DNA of 6,793 bases, taken from positions 1-6,793 of the forward strand of contig JAZQVM010000052.1 of the NCBI GenBank assembly GCA_045631845.1, read 5' to 3'. Under the pieces are notes generated by a model, which saw only the letters and a list, made by a program, of their open reading frames with translations, searched no databases and was not told the origin of the DNA. Positions 1 through 5,838 of the stretch are shown here, in pieces. Every line of letters starts with the position of its first letter. Within the stretch, counting starts at the first letter, position 1. Origin of the DNA: CAKSHC01 sp045631845 (lineage in GTDB: Bacteria; Bacillota; Clostridia; Oscillospirales; UMGS1783). The translations under genes and the position numbers were made by a program.

Positions 1-188
1 ATTTGCTTCATTATACGATGAAAGCCTCTTTGCAGGCGGATCCGGATCAGTCCTTGACGCTGGAGGGACACCGTCGTATATTGGCTGCTGTGGAGAAGAA
101 GGATGTAGATGGAGCATGTGAACTGATGCGTCGTCATTTGGGCGCCAGTTACGCCCGAATCAAGAGCAAAACGGCTATGGTCGACTAA
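1..188 (+). CDS. GntR-family transcriptional regulator, FCD domain, C-terminal fragment
   Basis: This is the last 61 or so codons of a gene entering from the left edge; the N-terminal winged-helix DNA-binding domain is outside the window. The TTG at position 3 reads as an internal leucine codon. The visible part matches the end of the FCD ligand-binding domain of FadR/GntR regulators: an EGHRRILAAVEKKD segment, then GACELMRRHL. In FCD proteins the histidine of the first segment is usually a metal or ligand residue, and the helix ending in HL closes the domain. Such proteins usually repress or activate adjacent catabolic genes in response to a small organic acid. The gene ends 14 bases before the malic enzyme start, so the two are probably co-transcribed and it is a good candidate for the local regulator. 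The effector and operator cannot be told from this fragment. The family call is fairly sure and the subgroup is not. Confidence 0.75.
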   Translation, partial: LLHYTMKASLQADPDQSLTLEGHRRILAAVEKKDVDGACELMRRHLGASYARIKSKTAMVD

Positions 189-196
189 GGGGGGGG
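189..196 (+). promoter_or_regulatory. G8 ribosome binding site of the malic enzyme gene
   Basis: A run of eight G follows the regulator's stop codon directly and ends six bases before the malic enzyme ATG, in the Shine-Dalgarno position. Other genes here also use G-rich sites (for example AAGGGGG at 5822-5828), so the run is best read as a ribosome binding site. It supports 203 as the start. Confidence 0.6.
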
Positions 197-202
197 AATA
201 AC

Positions 203-1375
203 ATGGATTACGCACAATTAGCTTTAGAGAAACATAAAGAGTGGAAGGGAAAACTTTCAGTTGAAAGCAAAGCGCCGGTTGCTACGGCGGATGATCTTTC
301 CATTGCGTATACCCCCGGTGTGGCTGCTCCTTGTCTGGAGATTCAAAAAGATACTGATCTTTCTTATGAATATACCGGTAGAGGAAATCTCGTGGCGGTT
401 GTTACTGATGGTACGGCTGTTTTGGGATTGGGTGATATTGGTCCGGAAGCCGGTATGCCGGTTATGGAAGGTAAATGCGTCTTATTTAAAACATTTGGTA
501 ATGTGGATGCTATTCCGCTTTGCGTGCGAAGCAAAAGTGTAGACGATATTGTCAATACCGTTTCGCTGTTGTCTGGAAGTTTCGGTGGCGTTAACCTTGA
601 GGATATTTCGGCGCCCCGATGCTTTGAAATTGAGCGTCGGCTCAAGGAAGTTTGCGATATTCCCATCTTCCATGACGACCAGCACGGTACGGCGGTTGTC
701 ACCGTTGCGGCTACGATTAATGCCCTAAAGTTAGTGGGGAAGAAGGCCGAGGATATTCGTGTTGTTGTGAATGGTGCTGGTGCGGCCGGTATTGCCTGTT
801 CAAGATTGTTGCTTTCTTTGGGTGTCAAGGATTTAGTGATTCTCAATTCCAAGGGTATTGTCTATGAAGGAAAAGAGGGGCTTAATTCGGAGTTGGCGAT
901 GTTTGCGCCGCTTACCAATCCTCGCAATTTGCGTGGCGGACTCAAGGAAGCCATGGAAGGTGCAGACTTATTCTTGGGTGTTTCGGCGCCCGGTATTGTC
1001 AGTGAGGAGATGGTGCGCTCCATGAATCGAGATCCCATTATCTTTGCCTGTGCCAATCCTACTCCTGAAATTATGCCGGATCTGGCCAAAGCGGCAGGGG
1101 CAAAGGTTGTTGGTACAGGCAGAAGTGATTTCCCCAATCAGATCAACAACGTATTGGCCTTCCCCGGTATTTTCAAGGGAACCTTTGCGGTTCGTGCAAG
1201 AGATATCAATGATGATATGAAGATTGCCGCTGCAAATGCCATCGCCAATCTGATTTCGGATGATGAACTGTCGCCTGATTATATTATTCCTGCTCCGTTT
1301 GATGCCCGTGTTGCGGATGTGGTAGCGGAATCGGTTGCGCAAGCGGCGCGCAAGAGTGGCGTAGCCAGACGGTAA
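203..1375 (+). CDS. NAD(P)-dependent malic enzyme (malate oxidoreductase, decarboxylating)
   Basis: A soluble enzyme of 390 residues, the usual length of the short bacterial/archaeal malic enzymes without a phosphotransacetylase-like tail. The family oxidatively decarboxylates malate to pyruvate and CO2 with reduction of NAD or NADP, using a divalent metal. Visible motifs, in order: YTPGV with the catalytic tyrosine (about residue 36); VTDGTAVLGLGDIGP (68-81); MEGK with the catalytic lysine (about 91); NLEDI and HDDQHGT (131-135 and 157-163), which carry the metal ligands; the Rossmann loop NGAGAAG (190-196); ACANPTPE (282-289); and TGRSDFPNQINNVLAFPGI (305-323). The end of the second Rossmann strand reads ILNSKG, with Asn215 where I recall Asp in related enzymes, so the cofactor cannot be assigned. 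The start is supported by the G8 site. It sits just after the regulator and 71 bases before the next block, and its codon use is less biased than that block's (10 of 22 lysines are AAA). The family call is sure. Confidence 0.95.
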   Translation: MDYAQLALEKHKEWKGKLSVESKAPVATADDLSIAYTPGVAAPCLEIQKDTDLSYEYTGRGNLVAVVTDGTAVLGLGDIGPEAGMPVMEGKCVLFKTFGNVDAIPLCVRSKSVDDIVNTVSLLSGSFGGVNLEDISAPRCFEIERRLKEVCDIPIFHDDQHGTAVVTVAATINALKLVGKKAEDIRVVVNGAGAAGIACSRLLLSLGVKDLVILNSKGIVYEGKEGLNSELAMFAPLTNPRNLRGGLKEAMEGADLFLGVSAPGIVSEEMVRSMNRDPIIFACANPTPEIMPDLAKAAGAKVVGTGRSDFPNQINNVLAFPGIFKGTFAVRARDINDDMKIAAANAIANLISDDELSPDYIIPAPFDARVADVVAESVAQAARKSGVARR

Positions 1376-1383
1376 TGAACTTT

Positions 1384-1400
1384 ATTGAGCCTGTCTCAAT
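1384..1400. promoter_or_regulatory. Perfect inverted repeat, candidate operator
   Basis: ATTGAG (1384-1389) and CTCAAT (1395-1400) are exact reverse complements separated by CCTGT. The 17-base palindrome lies in the only sizeable intergenic gap, just upstream of a -10-like GATAAT and of the operon-like block from 1447. Its position fits a repressor operator overlapping a -35 region, possibly for the GntR regulator at the left edge, though that link is inferred. The arms are AT-rich and no T-run follows, so a terminator is less likely. A 6-base arm pair can occur by chance. Confidence 0.35.
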
Positions 1401-1404
1401 TTAG

Positions 1405-1410
1405 GATAAT
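1405..1410 (+). promoter_or_regulatory. Candidate -10 element upstream of the aldehyde dehydrogenase block
   Basis: GATAAT differs by one base from TATAAT and lies 36 bases upstream of the ATG at 1447, inside the 71-base gap. No good -35 box is found at 16-18 bases upstream; TTGAGC at 1385-1390 is only 14 bases away. The surrounding AT-rich run (1410-1431) suits a promoter, and the change of codon bias after the gap suggests separate expression. This is a weak call. Confidence 0.3.
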
Positions 1411-1433
1411 GTAATTAATTATTTATATTTTAT

Positions 1434-1438
1434 GGAGG
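1434..1438 (+). promoter_or_regulatory. Shine-Dalgarno site that decides the start at 1447
   Basis: GGAGG lies eight bases before the ATG at 1447, an ideal spacing. An in-frame ATG at 1432 overlaps this site and has no good ribosome site of its own, so the protein is taken to begin MDAKEQ at 1447. Confidence 0.8.
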
Positions 1439-1446
1439 TTTTTACC

Positions 1447-2811
1447 ATGGATGCGAAAGAACAAATTGCCCTTCTCATCGCCAATGCGAGAAAAGCTCAG
1501 AAAGAGCTGGAGAAATGCAATCAGGAGCAGATTGACTCTTATGTAAGAGCCATCGGTAAGGTTGTATACGACAATGCGGAGCCCTATGCCAAGATGGCTG
1601 CGGAAGAAAGCCGCATGGGTGTATACGAGGATAAGATTGCCAAGAACAGAGGTAAATCCAAGATCATTTGGAACAGCCTGAAGGGTGTACCTTCTGTAGG
1701 TGTTGTTGAGCGCAACCCCGAAACCGGTATTACTGTAGTTGCTCGTCCGGTCGGCGTTGTCGGCGCCATTACTCCTTGCACCAATCCCATCGTTACCCCG
1801 ATGTGCAACGCTATGTTCGCCATCAAGGGCCGCAATACCATTATTGTTGCTCCCCATCCGAGAACCAAGAAGTGCAACAAGGTTGTTATTGATGCTATGA
1901 ATGAAGCACTGGCTAAGCTTGGTGCTCCCGCTAACATCATTCAGACTATCGAAGAGCCTTCTATCGAAGCATCTTCTGAGCTGATGAAGGGTGTTGATGT
2001 TGTTGTGGCTACCGGTGGCGGTGCTATGGTTAAGTCGGCATACAGTAGCGGCAAGCCCGCTTACGGTGTTGGCCCCGGTAACGTACAGTGCATTATCGAC
2101 ACCGATGCCGATATTACCGAGTGCGTGCCCAAGATTATTGCCGGCCGTAAGTTTGATAACGGTATCATTTGCTCCGGTGAGCAGACTGTGATTGCTCATG
2201 CAGACCAGTATGATGCCATCATGGCAGAGTTCAAGAAAAACAAGGCCGTTCTCATTACCGATGCCGCTGAAAAGGCTGCTCTGCGTGAAGCTCTGTTCCC
2301 GGGCGGCGTTATGAACAAGGATCTGGTTGGTCAGTCGGTACAGAAGATTGCGGCGGCTGCCGGTCTGAATGTTCCCGAAGGCACTCCTGTTATCCTGGTT
2401 GAGGCCGACGGTTATGGCAAGGATGATCTGTTCTCCAAGGAGAAGATGTGCCCCGTTATCTCTACATATAAGTATAACACATTTGAAGAGGCTGTTGTAA
2501 TCGCCCGTGCAAATTTGGATGTGGAAGGTAAGGGCCATAGCGTTTCTATCCATTCCAACAACAGAGAACATCTGGAATATGCAGGTGAGACCGTTGAGGT
2601 TGCTCGTGTGCTGGTGAATCAGATCTGCTCTACCATGAACGGCGGTGCTTTCACCAACTCCCTGACTCCGACCACGACTTTGGGTTGCTGCTCTTGGGGT
2701 AACAACAGCATTTCCGAGAACTTTGGATTTAAGCACCTGATTAACTATATCCGTATTGCTGAGAATCTGCCCAACAAGGCAGTTCCGACTGACGAAGAAG
2801 TGTGGGGTTAA
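1447..2811 (+). CDS. CoA-acylating aldehyde dehydrogenase (succinate-semialdehyde / sulfoacetaldehyde dehydrogenase type)
   Basis: A cytoplasmic protein of 454 residues. The family reversibly interconverts an aldehyde plus CoA and NAD(P) with an acyl-CoA plus NAD(P)H, through a cysteine thioester. Visible motifs: TPCTNPIVTPMCNAM (109-123), with the presumed oxyanion Asn113; KGRNTIIVAPHPR (127-139); the cofactor-domain segment ATGGGAMVKSAYSSGKP (188-204) and YGVGPGN (206-212); FDNGIICSGEQ (236-246), with the catalytic Cys242; KEKMCPV (331-337); and TTTLGCCSWGNNSISEN (409-425) near the C-terminus. From memory, the TPMCNAM, IVAPHP and C-terminal EEVWG features resemble Clostridium kluyveri succinate-semialdehyde dehydrogenase and the SauS sulfoacetaldehyde dehydrogenases more than the acetaldehyde half of AdhE, whose equivalent regions differ. 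That suggests an aldehyde carrying a charged group, but the substrate is inferred. It is the first gene of the tight block, seven bases before the ligase beta gene. Strong AAG preference (28 of 34 lysines) suggests high expression. Confidence 0.88.
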   Translation: MDAKEQIALLIANARKAQKELEKCNQEQIDSYVRAIGKVVYDNAEPYAKMAAEESRMGVYEDKIAKNRGKSKIIWNSLKGVPSVGVVERNPETGITVVARPVGVVGAITPCTNPIVTPMCNAMFAIKGRNTIIVAPHPRTKKCNKVVIDAMNEALAKLGAPANIIQTIEEPSIEASSELMKGVDVVVATGGGAMVKSAYSSGKPAYGVGPGNVQCIIDTDADITECVPKIIAGRKFDNGIICSGEQTVIAHADQYDAIMAEFKKNKAVLITDAAEKAALREALFPGGVMNKDLVGQSVQKIAAAAGLNVPEGTPVILVEADGYGKDDLFSKEKMCPVISTYKYNTFEEAVVIARANLDVEGKGHSVSIHSNNREHLEYAGETVEVARVLVNQICSTMNGGAFTNSLTPTTTLGCCSWGNNSISENFGFKHLINYIRIAENLPNKAVPTDEEVWG

Positions 2812-2818
2812 TTCGATT

Positions 2819-3976
2819 ATGGATTTAATGGAATATAAAGCCAGAGAGCTTTTCGAAGCTGCTGGTCTCCCTGTAAAGAAGGGTGTAACATCGGACACGG
2901 TTGACGGTCTGGTATCGGCTCTTGACGGCAGTGATATTTCTTTCCCGCTCGTCTGCAAGGCTCAGGTTCAGATTGGTGGACGTGGCAAGGCTGGCGGTAT
3001 CAAGGTTGCCAACAATGTTGAAGAACTGCGTGAGGTTGCCGGTCAGATCCTTGGCATGGATATCCGTGGTCACATTGTTAAAAAGTTGATGGCGGTTGAA
3101 ATGGCCCAGGTCGCTACCGAGATGTATGTTTCGATCATGTTGGATCGCTTGACCAAGTGCCCGCTGATCATTTTCTCTCCCTGCGGCGGTATGGATATTG
3201 AGGAAACCTCCCGTACCAATCCCGAAATGATCTTCAAAGTTCCTGTCAATCCGATTGACGGTATTACATCTGAAATTACCGCTGATCTGGCCGCTAAGGC
3301 CGGTCTGTCGGGCGATACCGCTACGCAGTTTGAGGCGGCTTTGGTTAAACTGTATGATTTCTTCATGCAGGCCGATTGCATGCTCGCTGAGATCAATCCG
3401 ATTGTTGTGGACAAGAACGGTGATATTATTGCTCTTGACGGCAAGGTATCTGTGGATGACAGTGCTGTTTACCGCCAGCCTGAAGTGGCGGAATTTAAGG
3501 CTGAAATGGCTAAGGATGAACTTCATTACATCAAGGAAGCCAGAGATATCAAGATGCTCTACATTCCGATCGATGAAGAAGGCACCATTGCCGTGGCTTC
3601 TAACGGTTCGGGTATGTTGATGAGCTGTATGGACCGTATTGCCGATAAGGGTATGAAGGTTGGTGTTGGTATGGACTTGGGCGGTGGCCCGACCCATGAC
3701 CGCATTAAGCTTGCCGTGCATCTTCTGCTGAGCAATCCCAAGATCAAGGGCTTGTTTATGAATATCTTTGGCGGCATCACCCGTTGCGATGAGGTTGCGG
3801 AAGGTATCCGCTTGGCCAAGGAAGAGTTTGGCATTGATAAGTTGATCGTTGTACGCTTTGAGGGTACAAATAAGGACAAGGGTCTTGAAATATTGAGCAA
3901 TATTCCGAATGTTGTTTATGCAGACGGATTGATTCAGGGTGTTGATGCACTGGTTGAAAGGAGAGAGCAACTGTGA
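2819..3976 (+). CDS. NDP-forming acid-CoA ligase, beta subunit (SucC-like)
   Basis: A protein of 385 residues, normal for a succinyl-CoA synthetase beta subunit, which binds the nucleotide through an N-terminal ATP-grasp fold and helps form the acid-binding pocket. The start at 2819 gives MDLMEYKARELFEAAGLPV, which aligns with the usual SucC beginning; a GGGG site at 2804-2807 lies 11 bases upstream. Visible motifs: KAQVQIGGRGKAGGIK (47-62), the nucleotide-binding segment; AEINPIVV (190-197) and LDGKVSVDD (206-214), near the Mg site; NGSG (262-265); DLGGGPTHDR (286-295); and NIFGGITRCDEVAEGI (315-330). Classical SucC has VNGAGLAM and FLDVGGGA where this protein has SNGSGMLM and GMDLGGGP, and the strand before NGSG (LYIPIDEEGTIAVA) also departs from the usual pattern. 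The fold and CoA-ligase chemistry look intact, but the acid substrate may not be succinate. The gene overlaps the alpha gene by four bases, as expected for subunits of one enzyme. Confidence 0.9.
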   Translation: MDLMEYKARELFEAAGLPVKKGVTSDTVDGLVSALDGSDISFPLVCKAQVQIGGRGKAGGIKVANNVEELREVAGQILGMDIRGHIVKKLMAVEMAQVATEMYVSIMLDRLTKCPLIIFSPCGGMDIEETSRTNPEMIFKVPVNPIDGITSEITADLAAKAGLSGDTATQFEAALVKLYDFFMQADCMLAEINPIVVDKNGDIIALDGKVSVDDSAVYRQPEVAEFKAEMAKDELHYIKEARDIKMLYIPIDEEGTIAVASNGSGMLMSCMDRIADKGMKVGVGMDLGGGPTHDRIKLAVHLLLSNPKIKGLFMNIFGGITRCDEVAEGIRLAKEEFGIDKLIVVRFEGTNKDKGLEILSNIPNVVYADGLIQGVDALVERREQL

Positions 3977-4854
3977 GTATTTTGATTGATGAAAATACCA
4001 GACTGATCATTCAGGGTATTACCGGTCGTGAAGGCACTTTCCATTGCGAACAGATGCTTCAATACGGTACGAAAGTTGTAGCCGGTGTAACTCCCGGCAA
4101 GGGCGGACAGGAGGTTCTCGGCGTTCCCGTATTCAATACGGTACAGGAAGCCATGGATGCTACCGACGCTAACGCTACCGTCCTCTTTGTTCCTGCAAAA
4201 TTTACCAAGGCCGGTTTGTTGGAGGCTATTGAAGCCAAGGTGCCGACCATCATTACCATTGCCGAGCATGTGCCGGTCCATGATATGATGGAAGTGTATC
4301 ACAAGGCTCGTCGTGCTGGTGTTAAGGTTGTTGGTCCTAACTCCTTTGGTGTTATCTCTCCCGGCAAGTCTAAGGCCGGATTTATGGCTCATCGCCTCTT
4401 TATCCCCGGCAATGTTGGTTTGATGTCCCGTAGTGCTACCAACTGCTATGAAACGGTACTGATGCTGACTCAGGCCGGTATCGGTCAGAGTACTTGTGTT
4501 GGCGTTGGCGGCGATATGATCCCCGGTTCGACCTTTGTGGATGTTCTGCCTCAGTTTGAAGCGGATCCGGAAACCAAATGCGTGATCATGATCGGTGAAA
4601 TCGGCGGTAACGAAGAAGAATTGGCCGCTGAATATATCAAGAATCACATGACCAAGCCGGTCATTGCCTTGATTGCCGGTAAGAATGCGCCTAAGGGCAG
4701 AAGCATGGGACATGCCGGTGCGATCGTTTCGGCTGACGGTACGGGTAGTGCGGAGAACAAGGAAAAGGTTCTTCGTGAAGCCGGTGTGCATATTGCCGAA
4801 ACCACGACTCACATTGTGGATATTGTTAAGCAAGTTATGGCTGAAAATAAATAA
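3973..4854 (+). CDS. NDP-forming acid-CoA ligase, alpha subunit (SucD-like)
   Basis: A protein of 293 residues, typical of a SucD alpha subunit, which carries the CoA site and the histidine phosphorylated during catalysis. The GTG start overlaps the beta stop (GTGA) and follows AGGAG at 3959-3963 with nine bases between. Visible motifs: GITGREGTFH (15-24) and GVTPGKGG (38-45), the CoA-binding N-terminal domain; GEIGG (208-212), with the Glu that faces the active-site histidine; and MGHAGAI (245-251), with the phospho-His at about 247. Pocket-side motifs differ from E. coli SucD: GPNCPG is GPNSFG (121-126), the region of IQPGH is altered around 137-141, and SRSGTLTYE is SRSATNCYE (152-160). 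The malate-CoA ligase subunit MtkB, as I recall it, keeps SRSGT. So phosphoryl and CoA transfer appear intact while the acid pocket is changed. The likely role is reversible acid + CoA + NTP to acyl-CoA + NDP + phosphate; the acid is unknown. Sulfoacetate-CoA ligase (SauCD, reported in Bilophila) is one candidate. Confidence 0.9.
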   Translation: MSILIDENTRLIIQGITGREGTFHCEQMLQYGTKVVAGVTPGKGGQEVLGVPVFNTVQEAMDATDANATVLFVPAKFTKAGLLEAIEAKVPTIITIAEHVPVHDMMEVYHKARRAGVKVVGPNSFGVISPGKSKAGFMAHRLFIPGNVGLMSRSATNCYETVLMLTQAGIGQSTCVGVGGDMIPGSTFVDVLPQFEADPETKCVIMIGEIGGNEEELAAEYIKNHMTKPVIALIAGKNAPKGRSMGHAGAIVSADGTGSAENKEKVLREAGVHIAETTTHIVDIVKQVMAENK

Positions 4855-4869
4855 ATTAGAGGTGCAATT

Positions 4870-5838
4870 ATGACGAAAAAACAGTATCTTGACACCTTAT
4901 CGATGATGCATCGTATCCGTGCATTCGAGTATAAGGCTGTTGAATTCTTTGAAACCAACGTATTGCGTGGTTCTGTGCATCTTTGCATTGGCGAAGAAGC
5001 GGCTCCCGCTACGATGGCTAACTTTATCACGGATGAAGACTACATTACTTCTACCCACCGTGGTCACGGCCACTGCATCGCCAAGGGTGCAGATCCCAAG
5101 TACGCTTTGTGCGAACTGATGGGTAAGCAGGATGGCTATTGTCAGGGGCGTAGCGGTTCGATGCACATTGCCGACTTCTCCAAGGGTAACTTGGGCGCTA
5201 ACGCTATCGTCGGCGGTGGCTATCCGATTGCTACCGGTGCTGCTCTGGGGGTAAAAATGCAGAATCAGGACCGTGTGGTGGTTTGCTGGAGCGGTGACTC
5301 GGCGACCAATGAAGGTACTTTCCATGAGGCGCTCAACTTGGCCGCCATCTGGAAATTGCCGGTTATTTTCGTAGTAGAAAACAACCTGTACGGCATTTCT
5401 GTTCCTTCCTGGCAGAGCACTTCGGTTAAGGATATTTCCGTTCGTGGCGCTTCTTACAACATTCCCGGCATCACGGTTGACGGTAACGATGTTGTTGCGT
5501 TGGCTAAGGTATTTGAAAAGGCTGTGAAGGATGTTCGTGCCGGCAAGGGCCCCATCCTGATCGAGACCAAGACCTATCGTCATCTCGGTCACTGGGTTGG
5601 TGACCCGACTCCGTACCGTACTCGTGAAGAGGTTGAAGAATGGAAGCAGAAGGATCCCATTCCCAGACTGCGTGAGTATCTGATGAAAGAGTATAAAGTT
5701 ACGGTTGAAGAGCTGGATGCCATTGCGGCTGCCGCTCAGAAAGAAATTGATGAAGCGGCTGAATATGCTCTCAATGCTGCTGAGCCCGATCCGGCAAATG
5801 TGCTGGTCGATGTATTCTATGAAGGGGGTAACAACTAA
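4870..5838 (+). CDS. Thiamine diphosphate-dependent dehydrogenase E1 component, alpha subunit (AcoA/PdhA-like)
   Basis: A protein of 322 residues, the normal length for E1 alpha of acetoin or pyruvate dehydrogenase. With E1 beta it decarboxylates a 2-oxoacid (or cleaves acetoin) and transfers the acyl group to the lipoyl arm of E2. Visible motifs: HLCIGEEAAP (37-46); STHRGHGHCIAKG (61-73), including the conserved active-site histidines; GRSGSMHI (93-100); LGANAIVGGGYP (108-119), a typical acetoin-dehydrogenase-type segment; the thiamine-diphosphate/Mg motif from GDSATNEG (142-149) to ENN (170-172); and YRHLGHWVGDP (236-246), the active-site loop. The metal motif has GDS where GDG is usual. 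From memory it resembles B. subtilis AcoA closely over residues 61-172, more than it resembles 2-oxoglutarate dehydrogenase, which has a different single-chain E1. GAGG at 4859-4862 precedes the ATG by seven bases, 15 bases after the ligase alpha gene. Whether the substrate is acetoin, pyruvate or another 2-oxoacid cannot be decided here. Confidence 0.9.
   Translation: MTKKQYLDTLSMMHRIRAFEYKAVEFFETNVLRGSVHLCIGEEAAPATMANFITDEDYITSTHRGHGHCIAKGADPKYALCELMGKQDGYCQGRSGSMHIADFSKGNLGANAIVGGGYPIATGAALGVKMQNQDRVVVCWSGDSATNEGTFHEALNLAAIWKLPVIFVVENNLYGISVPSWQSTSVKDISVRGASYNIPGITVDGNDVVALAKVFEKAVKDVRAGKGPILIETKTYRHLGHWVGDPTPYRTREEVEEWKQKDPIPRLREYLMKEYKVTVEELDAIAAAAQKEIDEAAEYALNAAEPDPANVLVDVFYEGGNN

Noticed and set aside
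1384..1400. Inverted repeat as a rho-independent terminator
   Set aside because: The stem is only six mostly AT-rich pairs and no run of T follows directly.
1432..1446. Upstream ATG as start of the aldehyde dehydrogenase
   Set aside because: This ATG overlaps the GGAGG ribosome site that serves the ATG at 1447.
2756..2818. Extended N-terminus of the ligase beta subunit
   Set aside because: It would overlap the end of the aldehyde dehydrogenase by 56 bases; the ATG at 2819 gives the canonical SucC N-terminus.
1423..2958. Very long antisense open frame opposite the aldehyde dehydrogenase
   Set aside because: It lies wholly over well-supported coding sequence with clear family motifs. Strong codon bias in the sense gene (TTA, CTA and TCA avoided) leaves few antisense stops, and the translated product shows no recognisable domain.
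2825..3970. Long antisense open frame opposite the ligase beta subunit
   Set aside because: Same explanation: a shadow of a strongly biased real gene, with no recognisable motifs.
3934..4833. Long antisense open frame opposite the ligase alpha subunit
   Set aside because: Shadow of the SucD-like gene; low-complexity His/Asn/Thr-rich composition typical of antisense translation.
2819..4854. Malate-CoA ligase (MtkAB) identity
   Set aside because: MtkAB, as I recall it, retains the VNGAG and SRSGT motifs that are changed here, and no malyl-CoA lyase is present in the window.
4897..5592. Antisense open frame opposite E1 alpha
   Set aside because: Shadow of a gene with complete E1 motifs; no independent support.
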